Positions 34,561 through 42,567 are shown, counted from the stretch's first letter. The stretch is DNA of 64,000 nucleotides from Diaminobutyricimonas aerilata (GCF_002797715.1 NZ_PGFF01000001.1:310001-374000), one strand, 5' to 3'. Translations and numbers: made by a program. The notes: generated from the letters alone by a model not told the origin.

Positions 34561-35136
34561 ATGCGCACCACGGAACGGGGCAGTCGTCACGCGAGACTGC
34601 TCATCGCTCTCGCGTTCGCCATGACGGTCGGACTCGGCGGTTGCGCCGCGCCCGCGGCCGACGACGACGTCGCATCGATCGACTCGGGTGAGTCGGGCGA
34701 GACCGAGGCGCCCGATGACGGCGGAACGGCCGAGGGCGACGGCGTCGCTTTCGCCGAGTGCATGCGGGAGCAGGGCGTCGACGTCGGCGACCCCGGCAAC
34801 GGCGAAGGTCTCCGGATCACGATGCCGGAAGGTGTCTCGCCGGAAGAGGCGGAGGCGGCGATGGAGGAGTGCCGGGAGTACCTGCCCGACGGAGGCCGGC
34901 CTCGCGAGCTGGACCCGGAGCAGCTGGCGGCTCAGCTCGAGTTCTCGAAGTGCATGCGTGAGAACGGGGTCGAGGACTTCCCCGACCCCGACGAGTCCGG
35001 ACGCATCCGCATCGAGCGCGGGCAGGGCGGCGGATCCGTCGACACCGACTTCGCAGCCGCCGAGGAGGCGTGCCGGCACCTCATGCCGGCACGGCCGGGT
35101 GGCGGACCCGTCGACGACACGGAGGACGGGGAATGA
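34561..35136 (+). CDS. Lipoprotein with two Cys-Met-Arg-Glu repeats, export-operon partner
   Basis: 191-residue lipoprotein (GLGGC, Cys28) with an acidic low-complexity stretch (33-58) and two related repeats. The first is FAECMREQGVDVGDP, the second FSKCMRENGVEDFPDPDESG. Each is followed by another Cys (EECREY, EEACRHL), suggesting two disulphide-stabilised modules. I do not know a named function. It is the first gene of an operon with a HlyD-like adaptor and MacB-type ABC genes, to which it is joined by an ATGA overlap; an accessory or sensory role is plausible. GGGAGGA precedes the ATG. Confidence 0.75.
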   Translation: MRTTERGSRHARLLIALAFAMTVGLGGCAAPAADDDVASIDSGESGETEAPDDGGTAEGDGVAFAECMREQGVDVGDPGNGEGLRITMPEGVSPEEAEAAMEECREYLPDGGRPRELDPEQLAAQLEFSKCMRENGVEDFPDPDESGRIRIERGQGGGSVDTDFAAAEEACRHLMPARPGGGPVDDTEDGE

Positions 35137-36203
35137 CGATCGCCTGGCGCCGCCGCGCCACTCTCGGTGCGATCGCCGCGATCGGGGCCGGGGCGGTGCT
35201 CGTCGCGGCGAACGGCGGCTTCGCGGTCGGCGTCGGTGCGGCACCCTCGGCCGAGGACGACCTGCCCGCCGCCACCGCCGAGGTCACCCGCCAGACGCTC
35301 GTCGACGCGCAGCGCGTGGACGGAGAACTCGGCTACGGATCGCCTTTCACGCTGAGCGCCGCGGCCGCCGGCACGGTCACCGAGGTGCCCGCGACCGGCA
35401 CCGTCGTGGAACGTGGTCAGGCGCTCTACCGCATCGACGACGATCCGATCGTGCTCCTCTACGGCACGCTGCCCGCGTACCGCCCGCTCGCGCGCGGCGA
35501 CGAGGGCGCCGACGTGCAGCAGCTGGAGCAGAACCTCGCCGCCCTCGGCTACACGGGATTCGACGTCGACACCGAGTACACGCGAGCGACCGCGACGGCC
35601 GTGGAGCAGTGGCAGGAGGATCTCGGGCGGGAGCAGACGGGCATCGTGGATCCGGCGGCCGTGCGTTTCGCCGACGGTGCCGTGCGTGTCGGCGCCCGGG
35701 AGGCCGGCGTCGGCGATCGGGTGCAGCCGGGTGCCACGGTGTACACCGCCACCGGGCTGACGCGCACGGTCACGGTGGAGCTCGACGTGGACGACGAGCG
35801 CCTCGCCGTCGCGGGGAACGCGGTCACGGTCACGCTGCCCGACGGGACGACCTTCGAGGGTTCCATCGCCTCCGTGTCGAGTGAGATCGAAGCGGGCGAG
35901 GGGCCGGAAGCCGAACCCACGACCGTGCTGGTCGTCGAGGTGGTCCCCGTCGAGGGCGCGGATCTCGGGGCGCTCGACACCGCATCGGTCGAGGTCGACT
36001 TCACGGCGGAGACGCGTGAGGGCGTGCTCGCCGTGCCGGTCGCCGCGCTCCTCGCGCTCGCCGAGGGCGGATACGCCCTCGAGGTCGTCACCGATGGCGG
36101 CACCCAGCTGGTCGCCGTGACGACGGGCCTCTTCGCCGACGGACTCGTGGAGGTGTCCGGGGAGGGTGTCACCGAGGGCACGGTCGTCGGAGTCCCCTCA
36201 TGA
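35133..36203 (+). CDS. Membrane-fusion/adaptor protein with peptidoglycan-binding domain
   Basis: 356 residues with an N-terminal signal anchor (about 8-30). The barrel-sandwich halves of HlyD/MacA-type adaptors flank an inserted PG_binding_1 domain (RGDEGADVQQLEQNLAALGY, about 125-180). AAAAGTVTEVPATGTVVERGQALYRID is the lipoyl-like half; ARE-AGVGDRVQPGATVYTATG the second. Gram-positive versions bridge an ABC exporter to the wall. It overlaps the ABC ATPase gene by 4 nt. Together with the two-component system it looks like an antimicrobial-export or envelope-stress module. Confidence 0.85.
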   Translation: MTIAWRRRATLGAIAAIGAGAVLVAANGGFAVGVGAAPSAEDDLPAATAEVTRQTLVDAQRVDGELGYGSPFTLSAAAAGTVTEVPATGTVVERGQALYRIDDDPIVLLYGTLPAYRPLARGDEGADVQQLEQNLAALGYTGFDVDTEYTRATATAVEQWQEDLGREQTGIVDPAAVRFADGAVRVGAREAGVGDRVQPGATVYTATGLTRTVTVELDVDDERLAVAGNAVTVTLPDGTTFEGSIASVSSEIEAGEGPEAEPTTVLVVEVVPVEGADLGALDTASVEVDFTAETREGVLAVPVAALLALAEGGYALEVVTDGGTQLVAVTTGLFADGLVEVSGEGVTEGTVVGVPS

Positions 36204-36865
36204 GCGCGGTGATCGAACTCGAGCGGGTGAGCAAGCGGTACCCGGGCGGAGTGCACGCCCTCCGGGAAGTCGACCTCGTGGTCGAGACGGGCGAGCTGCT
36301 CGCGATCGTCGGGCCGTCCGGTTCGGGCAAGTCGACCATGCTGCAACTCATCGGCACGCTCGACCGGCCGACCTCCGGCACCGTGCGGATCGCCGGCCAC
36401 GATGCCGGGCGGCTCGACGACCGGCAGCTGTCGGCCCTGCGCGCCCAGCGCATCGGGTTCGTGTTCCAGCAGTTCCATCTCGCCCCCGGGGTGAACGCGC
36501 GGGACAACGTCGCCGACGGGCTGCTCTACTCGGGGCTCTCCCTGCCCGAGCGCCGGCGGCGGGCCGACCGGGCGCTCGATCGGGTGGGGCTCGCGCATCG
36601 CGCCGATCACCTGCCGCATCAGCTCTCGGGTGGCGAACGGCAGCGGGTGGCGGTGGCGCGGGCGGTGGCGGGCGAGCCGTCGCTGCTGCTCGCCGACGAA
36701 CCGACCGGCAACCTCGATTCGGTCGCCGGCGCCGCGGTCATGTCGCTTCTGGGAGACCTGCACGACGACGGCACCACGGTGCTCGTCATCACGCACGACC
36801 GCGAGATCGCGCGGGCCCTTCCGCGCCGGGTGTGGATCCGGGACGGGGTGATCGGCCATGACTGA
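36200..36865 (+). CDS. MacB/LolD-type ABC transporter ATP-binding protein
   Basis: 221-residue ATPase. Walker A is GPSGSGKST, the signature LSGGERQRVAVARA, Walker B SLLLADEPTGNLDS and the H-loop VITHDRE. The NLDS and ERQRVA phrasing is that of the MacB/FtsE subgroup, which drives mechanotransmission rather than bulk transport. It overlaps the permease gene by 8 nt. Confidence 0.94.
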   Translation: MSAVIELERVSKRYPGGVHALREVDLVVETGELLAIVGPSGSGKSTMLQLIGTLDRPTSGTVRIAGHDAGRLDDRQLSALRAQRIGFVFQQFHLAPGVNARDNVADGLLYSGLSLPERRRRADRALDRVGLAHRADHLPHQLSGGERQRVAVARAVAGEPSLLLADEPTGNLDSVAGAAVMSLLGDLHDDGTTVLVITHDREIARALPRRVWIRDGVIGHD

Positions 36866-38054
36866 GCTGACACCGGCACGATTGCGGATGTCCGACATCC
36901 TGCGCACCGGGTCCTCCGGCCTGCGCAGCCGACCGACCCGTGTCGCGCTCTCCGCGCTGGGGATCGCGATCGGGATCGCCGCCATGGTCGCCGTGGTCGG
37001 CATCTCGTCGTCGAGTCGGGCCGATCTCGACCGTCAGCTCGCGGCGTTGGGAACGAACCTCCTGCGCGTGGCTCCCGGTCAGACGCTGTTCGGCGAGGCC
37101 GCGCAGCTGCCCGAGGAGTCGACCGAGATGGTCGCGCGCATCGGTCCGGTGACCGACGTCAGCGCGACCGGGTCGATCGCCGCCGACGTCTACCGCAGCG
37201 ACCTCATCCCGAGCACGGAGACGGGCGGGATCTCCGCGGTCGCCGCGCAGCTCGACCTGCCGGAGACGGTCGGGGCGACGATCGGCGAAGGGACCTGGCT
37301 CAACGCGGCGACCGCCCGCTATCCGGCGGTCGTGCTCGGGGCCACCGCGGCGGAACGGCTCGGCATCGGGTCGGTCGACCACCATCCGCAGATCCTGATC
37401 GGCGGCGAGTGGTTCACCGTCGTGGGCATCCTCGACCCCGTGCCACTGGCCCCGGAACTCGATCCGGCGGCGCTCGTCGGCTGGCCCGTCGCGGACAGCG
37501 AACTCGATTTCGACGGGCATCCCACGACGCTCTACACGCGCAGTGCGGACTCCGCCGTCGAGTCCGTGCAGTCGGTGCTCGCCGCGACGGCGAATCCGGA
37601 GGCGCCGAACGAGGTGGACGTGTCGCGCCCCTCGGACGCGCTCGCCGCTCAGCAGGCGACCGACCGCACATTCACCGCCCTGCTGCTCGGACTGGGCGCC
37701 GTCGCGCTGCTCGTCGGCGGGGTCGGCGTCGCGAACACGATGGTGATCTCGGTGCTCGAACGCCGAGGGGAGATCGGGCTGCGTCGCTCCCTCGGCGCCA
37801 CCCGGGGGCACATCCGGGTGCAGTTCCTGACCGAGTCGCTGCTGCTGTCGTCGATCGGCGGTGTCACGGGCGTGCTGCTCGGGGCGGCCGTCACCGCCGT
37901 CTACGCGACCGTGCAGGGGTGGCCCGTCAGTGTGCCGCTCTGGGCGGCGACCGGCGGAGTGGTCGCGACGCTCGTGACCGGAGCCGTCGCGGGGCTCTAT
38001 CCCGCCGCCAGGGCCGCGCGCCTGTCACCGACCGAGGCGCTCGCCGTGCCGTGA
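36858..38054 (+). CDS. MacB/FtsX-type ABC transporter permease
   Basis: 398 residues: one N-terminal helix (about 28-48, VALSALGIAIGIAAMVAVVG), a large extracellular MacB_PCD domain, and three C-terminal helices with ALLLGLGAVALLVGGVGVANTM, the cytoplasmic ERRGEIGLRRSLGATRGHI loop and the last helix VVATLVTGAVAGLYPAARAARL. Complete and typical. It is the last gene of the lipoprotein-adaptor-ATPase-permease operon, closed by a strong bidirectional terminator. Confidence 0.92.
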   Translation: MTELTPARLRMSDILRTGSSGLRSRPTRVALSALGIAIGIAAMVAVVGISSSSRADLDRQLAALGTNLLRVAPGQTLFGEAAQLPEESTEMVARIGPVTDVSATGSIAADVYRSDLIPSTETGGISAVAAQLDLPETVGATIGEGTWLNAATARYPAVVLGATAAERLGIGSVDHHPQILIGGEWFTVVGILDPVPLAPELDPAALVGWPVADSELDFDGHPTTLYTRSADSAVESVQSVLAATANPEAPNEVDVSRPSDALAAQQATDRTFTALLLGLGAVALLVGGVGVANTMVISVLERRGEIGLRRSLGATRGHIRVQFLTESLLLSSIGGVTGVLLGAAVTAVYATVQGWPVSVPLWAATGGVVATLVTGAVAGLYPAARAARLSPTEALAVP

Positions 38055-38075
38055 GCGGTTCCGCTCCGGAACGCG

Positions 38076-38107
38076 AGATGCCCCGCCGTTCGCACGGCGG
38101 GGCATCT
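38076..38107. terminator. Strong bidirectional terminator
   Basis: AGATGCCCCGCCGT (38076-38089) and its perfect complement (38094-38107) form a 14-bp stem with loop TCGC. TCCTT follows, and CTCGCG flanks the other side. It separates the convergent permease and ABC-2 genes. Confidence 0.8.
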
Positions 38108-38116
38108 TCCTTGCGG

Positions 38117-38905
38117 TCAGCCGCGGGGCGTCGCCCGGCGCAGGATGAAGAACCCCGCGACGCCCGCGATCGCCGTGATGACCAGGCTCCACAGTGCGCT
38201 GCCGAGGAAGCCCGTCGTGGCGAACCACTCGCCGACCCGTCCCCACGACTGGGTGAAGGTGGCGAGCGCCACGAGCCCGAGCAGGATGACGGCGACGACG
38301 ACGGCGAGAGCGGTCAACCCCACGGCCTTCCACCGCACGAACACGGTCGCGGCCACCGCTCCGATGAAGAAGAAGAACATCAGGGCCAGGAAGACGATGA
38401 CGAAGCGCTGGAACCACGATCCGTCGCCGAAGTACAGGCTCGTGAACATCCGCCCTCCGACACCCCAGCCGTCGGTGGCCCGTTCGATCTCCCCGAGCAC
38501 GGTCATCCCCGTCGCGAAGACGGCCGAGAGCAGGGTGAAGGTGACGGCGGAGCCGAGGTAGTAGTCCCGGCGCGTCACGCTCATCCCGAGAGCGAAGCTG
38601 AAGGTCTGATTCATGGCCTGGATGGCCACGACCATCATGTAGACGAAGATGAACAGGCTCGCGCCGCTGTAGCCGAACCCTTCGGTCACGTCTGCCCGGT
38701 CGCCGGGGTCGGTGACCTGGCTCATGATGATCCACCAGATGGCGAGGTTCACGAGGAAGATCAGCCCGAGGATGATCCACGGTGCGGTCAGCACCGTGTA
38801 CGGGTTCGCGAACTGCAGCTTCACGACATTGCCGATGCGGGCGAACACCCCGGGGCCGTGGGTGGTGGGGGAGTCCGCGGCGTGCGCGGAGGTCAGGGTG
38901 GTCAT
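38117..38905 (-). CDS. ABC-type transporter membrane subunit (YtrA-linked)
   Basis: 262-residue integral membrane protein with about six helices: WIILGLIFLVNLAIWWIIM, LFIFVYMMVVAIQAMNQTF, VIVFLALMFFFFIGAVAATV, and others. It lacks an EAA loop, as in ABC-2-type export subunits. It overlaps the ATPase gene by 4 nt and belongs to a GntR-ATPase-permease operon. The substrate is unknown; related systems respond to cell-wall antibiotics. Confidence 0.8.
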   Translation of the reverse strand: MTTLTSAHAADSPTTHGPGVFARIGNVVKLQFANPYTVLTAPWIILGLIFLVNLAIWWIIMSQVTDPGDRADVTEGFGYSGASLFIFVYMMVVAIQAMNQTFSFALGMSVTRRDYYLGSAVTFTLLSAVFATGMTVLGEIERATDGWGVGGRMFTSLYFGDGSWFQRFVIVFLALMFFFFIGAVAATVFVRWKAVGLTALAVVVAVILLGLVALATFTQSWGRVGEWFATTGFLGSALWSLVITAIAGVAGFFILRRATPRG

Positions 38906-39792
38906 GGCGTTACCTCGAATTCCTTCTGGGCCGTGCCGGTGATGCGCACGACGAGCTGCTGCAGGGAGACGGGCGCGAGCTCGAGGCCGGCGGCGGTGGC
39001 CGAGCGACGCTCAGCCTCGCCCAGTCCGGCCACCGTGACGGAGGCGAGGCCGCCGAGGCCCTCGCGGTGCAGCACTTCGCGCTGGGCGACGAACTCGTCG
39101 ATGACGCTCGTGCGGCCGACGAGGGTCGTCGCCGAGGAGCGCAGCGTCTCGGCGGACTCGTCCACCAGCAGGCGACCCTGGTCGATGACGAAGACGTGCT
39201 CGAGCAGGTTGCTCACCTCGTCGATCAGGTGGGTGGACAGCACGATCGTGCGGGGGTGGTCCGCGTAGTCGGCGAGCAGGCGGTCGTAGAAGAGCTGGCG
39301 CGCGACCGCGTCGAGGCCGAGGTAGGGCTCGTCGAAGAAGGTCAGCGGCGCTCGGGACGCGAGCCCCACGATGACGCCGACCGACGAGAGCTGGCCGCGC
39401 GAGAGCTTCTTGATGGGGCGGTTGAGGGGGAGCCGGAACTCGTCGACCAGCTGTTCGGCGAAATCCGCGTCCCAGTGCTCGAAGAACCACGGTGCCGACC
39501 GGAACACGTGCTTCGGGCGGAAGTCGTCGGGGTAACGCTGGCTCTCCTTGATGAAGCACACGTTGCGCAGCACGCTCGCGTTCTCGGCCGGGGTGGCGCC
39601 GAACACTTCGGCGCGGCCGGCGGTCGGGAACTCCTGGCCGGTGAGCAACTGCATGAGCGTCGATTTTCCCGCCCCGTTGCGGCCGAGCAGCCCGTGGATG
39701 CGGCCCTCCTCGAGCCGCAGGCTCACGTCGTCGACGGCGCGCACGCTGCCGTAGTGCTTGCTGAGGCCGATGGCCTCGGCGATGGTGGTCAT
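38902..39792 (-). CDS. ABC transporter ATP-binding protein (YtrA-linked)
   Basis: 296-residue ATPase. Walker A is GRNGAGKST, Walker B LTFFDEPYLGLD and the H-loop VLSTHLIDE. The signature is degenerate (LSRGQLSSVGV instead of LSGGQ). About 90 residues follow the ATPase core, including AAGLELAPVSLQQLVVRITG, a C-terminal extension common in ABC-2 ATPases. Start ATG 39792 overlaps the regulator stop by 4 nt, giving one GntR-ATPase-permease transcript. Confidence 0.92.
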   Translation of the reverse strand: MTTIAEAIGLSKHYGSVRAVDDVSLRLEEGRIHGLLGRNGAGKSTLMQLLTGQEFPTAGRAEVFGATPAENASVLRNVCFIKESQRYPDDFRPKHVFRSAPWFFEHWDADFAEQLVDEFRLPLNRPIKKLSRGQLSSVGVIVGLASRAPLTFFDEPYLGLDAVARQLFYDRLLADYADHPRTIVLSTHLIDEVSNLLEHVFVIDQGRLLVDESAETLRSSATTLVGRTSVIDEFVAQREVLHREGLGGLASVTVAGLGEAERRSATAAGLELAPVSLQQLVVRITGTAQKEFEVTP

Positions 39793-40145
39793 GCCTGGTC
39801 CTCGTTCCGGATCATGTCGGTGAGTTGGTCGGTGGTGATGCCGAGCTTTCGCGCCTCCTGCAGGAGGGGGGTCACGTACTCGGTGCGGAAGCCGTCGCGC
39901 CGCTTGCCGAGCAGGCGCTCGCGAGCTCCGGTGGTGACGAACATGCCGATGCCTCGCTTCTTGTAGAGGATCCCGTCGTCGACGAGGAGGTTCACGCCCT
40001 TGCCGGCGGTCGCGGGGTTGATGCGGTGGAAGGCCGCGAATTCGTTGGTCGAGGGGACCTGCGATTCCTCCTCGAGCACGCCGGAGATGATCTCGTTCTC
40101 GATCTGTTCTGCGAGCTGCAGGAAGATCGGCCTGCTGTCGTCCAT
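39789..40145 (-). CDS. GntR-family regulator, YtrA subfamily
   Basis: 118-residue repressor: an N-terminal winged helix (RPIFLQLAEQIENEIISGVL, STNEFAAFHRINPATAGKGVNLL, ILYKKRGIGMFVTTGA) and a short helical tail, as in YtrA proteins that control ABC operons. ATG 40145 follows GGAGG at 4 nt. It is the first gene of the ABC operon. A 9-bp dyad with flanking A/T bases lies 18 bp upstream and is the likely self-operator. The inducer may be a cell-wall-active compound. Confidence 0.92.
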   Translation of the reverse strand: MDDSRPIFLQLAEQIENEIISGVLEEESQVPSTNEFAAFHRINPATAGKGVNLLVDDGILYKKRGIGMFVTTGARERLLGKRRDGFRTEYVTPLLQEARKLGITTDQLTDMIRNEDQA

Positions 40146-40162
40146 CCGACCTCCGGTGCCCT

Positions 40163-40190
40163 GGTTGGTTACTTGGGTAATTAACCAACC
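40163..40190. promoter_or_regulatory. YtrA-type operator
   Basis: GGTTGGTTA (40163-40171) and TAACCAACC (40182-40190) are perfect inverted repeats with a 10-nt spacer; an inner TTAC/GTAA symmetry is also present. It lies 18 bp upstream of the GntR gene and is strikingly A/T-rich relative to its surroundings. Confidence 0.7.
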
Positions 40191-40247
40191 ATGTCGGTTC
40201 GCGGATGTCAAGGGCCGGACGCCGATCCGGTTCCCCCACGTCGGTCG

Positions 40248-40312
40248 TGTAAAAAATCTTTGACAGCCGGGTGCTCGGGGGCGTACCTTCGCCATGTCGA
40301 ACATTTTTGACA
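40248..40312 (+). promoter_or_regulatory. Promoter with duplicated 18-bp site before the membrane-protein/XRE operon
   Basis: TTGACA (40260-40265) and TACCTT (40284-40289) with an 18-nt spacer form the promoter. Two similar 18-mers of form TGTnnAAnATnTTTGACA lie at 40248-40265 and 40295-40312 (14 of 18 identical). One covers the -35 and the other the start region. They are likely sites for the XRE regulator encoded in the operon. Confidence 0.6.
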
Positions 40313-40327
40313 TGACCGGAGGCGGAG

Positions 40328-40759
40328 ATGGCACTGCAGGAGAAGAACGCGTGGATCCTGGGGGTGCTCGCCGTGCTCGCGTACGGCGCTTACCTCGTTC
40401 TGCTGTTCACGGGATCCGAGCCGGGTACGCCGCTCGAGGAGCGCCCGTTCGCGTGGCCGATGATCTGGGCCATCGTCGGCTCGATCGTCGTGTCGATCGT
40501 GCTCAACATCATCGCGTCGATCGGTGAGCCGAAGGGTGCGGAACGGGTCGATCAGCGGGATCGCCAGATCGGTCGATTCGGCGAATACACCGGGCAGTCG
40601 CTGCTCGTGGTCGGCTCGCTCGTCGCCCTCGTGCTCACCATGCTCGGGGCTGCGCACTTCTGGATCGCGAACGCGATCTTCCTCGGGTTCGTGCTCTCCG
40701 CCGTGCTCGGGTCGGTCGCGAAGATCGCCGTGTACCGCAGGGGGATGCCCGAATGGTGA
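40328..40759 (+). CDS. Four-helix membrane protein paired with XRE regulator
   Basis: 143-residue membrane protein with four helices: AWILGVLAVLAYGAYLVLLF, MIWAIVGSIVVSIVLNIIAS, SLLVVGSLVALVLTMLGAA and ANAIFLGFVLSAVLGSVAKI. A charged loop (PKGAERVDQRDRQIGRFGEY) joins the two pairs. I recognise the arrangement of a small DUF2178-like membrane protein followed by a short XRE regulator, but not a function. The start ATG follows GGAGGCGGAG. It overlaps the regulator gene by 7 nt. Confidence 0.78.
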   Translation: MALQEKNAWILGVLAVLAYGAYLVLLFTGSEPGTPLEERPFAWPMIWAIVGSIVVSIVLNIIASIGEPKGAERVDQRDRQIGRFGEYTGQSLLVVGSLVALVLTMLGAAHFWIANAIFLGFVLSAVLGSVAKIAVYRRGMPEW

Positions 40760-40974
40760 AGCCCACCCGGGTGACCAACAGCATCCGCGCCCTGCGCACC
40801 GCTCGCGGCGACCTCACCCAGGCGGAACTCGCCGAACGGATCGGGGTCACCCGCCAGACCGTCATCGCGATCGAGCAGGGCCGGTACTCGCCCACGCTCG
40901 AGCTCGCGTTCAAGATCGCCCGCGTCCTCGAGGTTCCGCTCGACGACGTGTTCCACTACCCCGAGGAGTCCTGA
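40753..40974 (+). CDS. Small XRE/Cro-CI-type transcriptional regulator
   Basis: 73 residues, essentially one helix-turn-helix domain: IRALRTARGDLTQAELAERI, then GVTRQTVIAIEQGRYSPTLE and FKIARVLEVPLDDVFHYPEE. It matches the single-domain YozG/Cro type. It is translated from within the end of the membrane-protein gene and overlaps the next start (TGATG at 40972-40976). It probably autoregulates the operon through the duplicated 18-bp sites upstream. Confidence 0.92.
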   Translation: MVKPTRVTNSIRALRTARGDLTQAELAERIGVTRQTVIAIEQGRYSPTLELAFKIARVLEVPLDDVFHYPEES

Positions 40975-41933
40975 TGCACGCCATCCGCTACACCCGATAC
41001 GGCACACCCGATGTGCTGCGCCTCGACGAGGTGCCCACCCCCGAGCCGAAAGCCGGCGAGGTGCTCGTGCGGGTGCAGGCCGCCGGAGTCGATCCCGGGG
41101 TCTGGCACCTCGTCACCGGCACGCCCTACGCGGTACGCGCCGCGTTCGGGATGCGCCGCCCCCGGCGACCGCAGCTCGGCGGTGACGTCGCCGGCGTGGT
41201 CGACCGCGTGGGGGAGGGGGTGACGGCGTGGTCACCCGGCGACGCCGTGTTCGGCGTCGCGGTCGGGTCCTTCGCGGAGTACGCGATCGCCCGCGCCGAT
41301 CGTCTCGTGCGCCGGCCGTCGGCGTTGACCGCGGAACACGCGGCCGCGCTCCCCACCTCCGGGCTCACCGCGATGCAGGGGTTGCGCCTCGGTGGGGCGG
41401 ATGCGGGGCGCCGCGTGATCGTGCTCGGGGCGGGCGGCGGGGTCGGGCACTTCGCCGTGCAGCTCGCCCGCATCGCCGGCGCGCACGTCACCGCGGTGTG
41501 CGGACCGGACAAGGTCGACTTCGTGCGAGAGCTCGGGGCGGATGTTGTGGTCGATTACACGCGGGAGCGGCCGAGCGGCACGTTCGACACGGTCATCGAG
41601 ATCGCGGGCAACCGGTCCGTGTCCGAGCTGCGCGCGCTCACCGCGCCCGGGGGAACGGTCGTGCTCGCCGGCGGCGAGGGCGGCGGCCCCCTGCTCGGTG
41701 CCGCCGTACGGCAGTTGCGCGTGTCGCTCACGCCGTGGGTGCGGCCGCGGGTGCGTCCGCTGCTCTCGGTGCCGAACGCGGCGGACCTGGAGCGCCTCGC
41801 GGAGCTCGCGGGTTCGGGGGAGCTCCGCCCGCACGTCGAGCGGGTGTTCCCCCTCGACGGAGCCGCGGATGCGCTCCGCGACCTCGAGCGCGGGCACACC
41901 CGCGGCAAGCTCGTGCTGCGCGTCGCCGACTGA
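40974..41933 (+). CDS. Zinc-free MDR oxidoreductase (quinone-oxidoreductase-like)
   Basis: 319-residue medium-chain dehydrogenase/reductase, NADPH-dependent. MHAIRYTRYGTPDVLRLDEV opens the GroES-like domain; VIVLGAGGGVGHFAVQLARI is the nucleotide-binding loop, and GAHVTAVCGPDKVDFVRELG follows. Catalytic-zinc and structural Cys ligands are absent, as in quinone oxidoreductase and enoyl-reductase members. Its start overlaps the XRE stop, so it is in the same operon and may be the regulator's functional output. The substrate is unknown. Confidence 0.88.
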   Translation: MHAIRYTRYGTPDVLRLDEVPTPEPKAGEVLVRVQAAGVDPGVWHLVTGTPYAVRAAFGMRRPRRPQLGGDVAGVVDRVGEGVTAWSPGDAVFGVAVGSFAEYAIARADRLVRRPSALTAEHAAALPTSGLTAMQGLRLGGADAGRRVIVLGAGGGVGHFAVQLARIAGAHVTAVCGPDKVDFVRELGADVVVDYTRERPSGTFDTVIEIAGNRSVSELRALTAPGGTVVLAGGEGGGPLLGAAVRQLRVSLTPWVRPRVRPLLSVPNAADLERLAELAGSGELRPHVERVFPLDGAADALRDLERGHTRGKLVLRVAD

Positions 41934-41965
41934 CGCTCCGCGGGCGCGCCGCCGCCCGTGGTCGC

Positions 41966-42021
41966 GCGGTCGGGCGGTCGCCCGCGGTCGGGCGGTCGCC
42001 CCGCGGTCGCCCGGGCGGTCG
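41966..42021. repeat. 18-bp tandem repeat, GC-rich
   Basis: GCGGTCGGGCGGTCGCCC occurs twice head to tail (41966-41983, 41984-42001), followed by a degenerate third unit ending near 42021. It directly abuts the long inverted repeat at 42022. Confidence 0.7.
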
Positions 42022-42080
42022 GTTTCCCGTCAGTAGTTGCCCTTTCCGGCGTCGCTGAAGGGCATCTACTGACGGGAAAC
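42022..42080. repeat. Long extragenic inverted repeat
   Basis: Two 23-nt arms (42022-42044 and 42058-42080), beginning GTTTCCCGTCAGTAG and ending CTACTGACGGGAAAC, match at 22 of 23 positions around a 13-nt loop. It lies between a convergent pair (oxidoreductase and VOC genes). It could terminate both, but its A/T-containing, highly conserved arms resemble a mobile REP-type element. Confidence 0.65.
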
Positions 42081-42118
42081 GGATGTGGGGGTCGGGCCCA
42101 GTGCGCCGGCGGGGCGAG

Positions 42119-42481
42119 TCAGGCGGGCCGGCAGAAGCGCAGCTGGTTGCCGTCGGGATCCTCGACCGTGAGGGTCGCGCCTCCGGGCGCATCCTCGTCG
42201 ACAGTCGCGTCGACCCCGCGGGCGTGCAGGTCGGCGTGCAGCGCGTGCACGTCGTCGACGGCGATCCACACGGCCGCGTGCGGCGTGCCGTCACCCTCGT
42301 GCTCCGACAGGTGCAGCGTGCAGTCGCCCCGCACGACTTGCAGGTAGAGCGGCAGTTCCGGCGCGAACCGGTGCTCCCAATCGCGCGCGAAGCCGAGGTG
42401 GTCGACGTAGAAGCGAGCCGCCGCATCCGCATCGCGCACGCGCAGCACGGGCACCGCGTGCCCCAGTCCGATCCGCTCCAT
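42119..42481 (-). CDS. VOC-superfamily protein (glyoxalase/bleomycin-resistance type)
   Basis: 120-residue single-unit vicinal-oxygen-chelate fold protein. GHAVPVLRVRDADAAARFYV and HLGFARDWEHRF form the first beta-alpha-beta unit; HAAVWIAVDDVHALHADLHA and LTVEDPDGNQLRFCRP the second, with the usual metal or ligand-site positions. Bleomycin-binding-type relatives sequester drugs, others isomerise or cleave; the role here is unknown. ATG 42481 is fixed by AGGAGG 5 nt upstream; an earlier GTG lies before that site. Confidence 0.88.
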   Translation of the reverse strand: MERIGLGHAVPVLRVRDADAAARFYVDHLGFARDWEHRFAPELPLYLQVVRGDCTLHLSEHEGDGTPHAAVWIAVDDVHALHADLHARGVDATVDEDAPGGATLTVEDPDGNQLRFCRPA

Positions 42482-42567
42482 CGCGACCTCCTGCACGTCA
42501 GGGTAGTGACGGCGTGGCCGCGCGTCACCGGTCTGTCATCGACCTTTCGGTTGTCGGTGGCCGGCGC

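Noticed and set aside
41966-42080. CRISPR array
   Set aside because: Only two adjacent repeats without spacers, and no cas genes.
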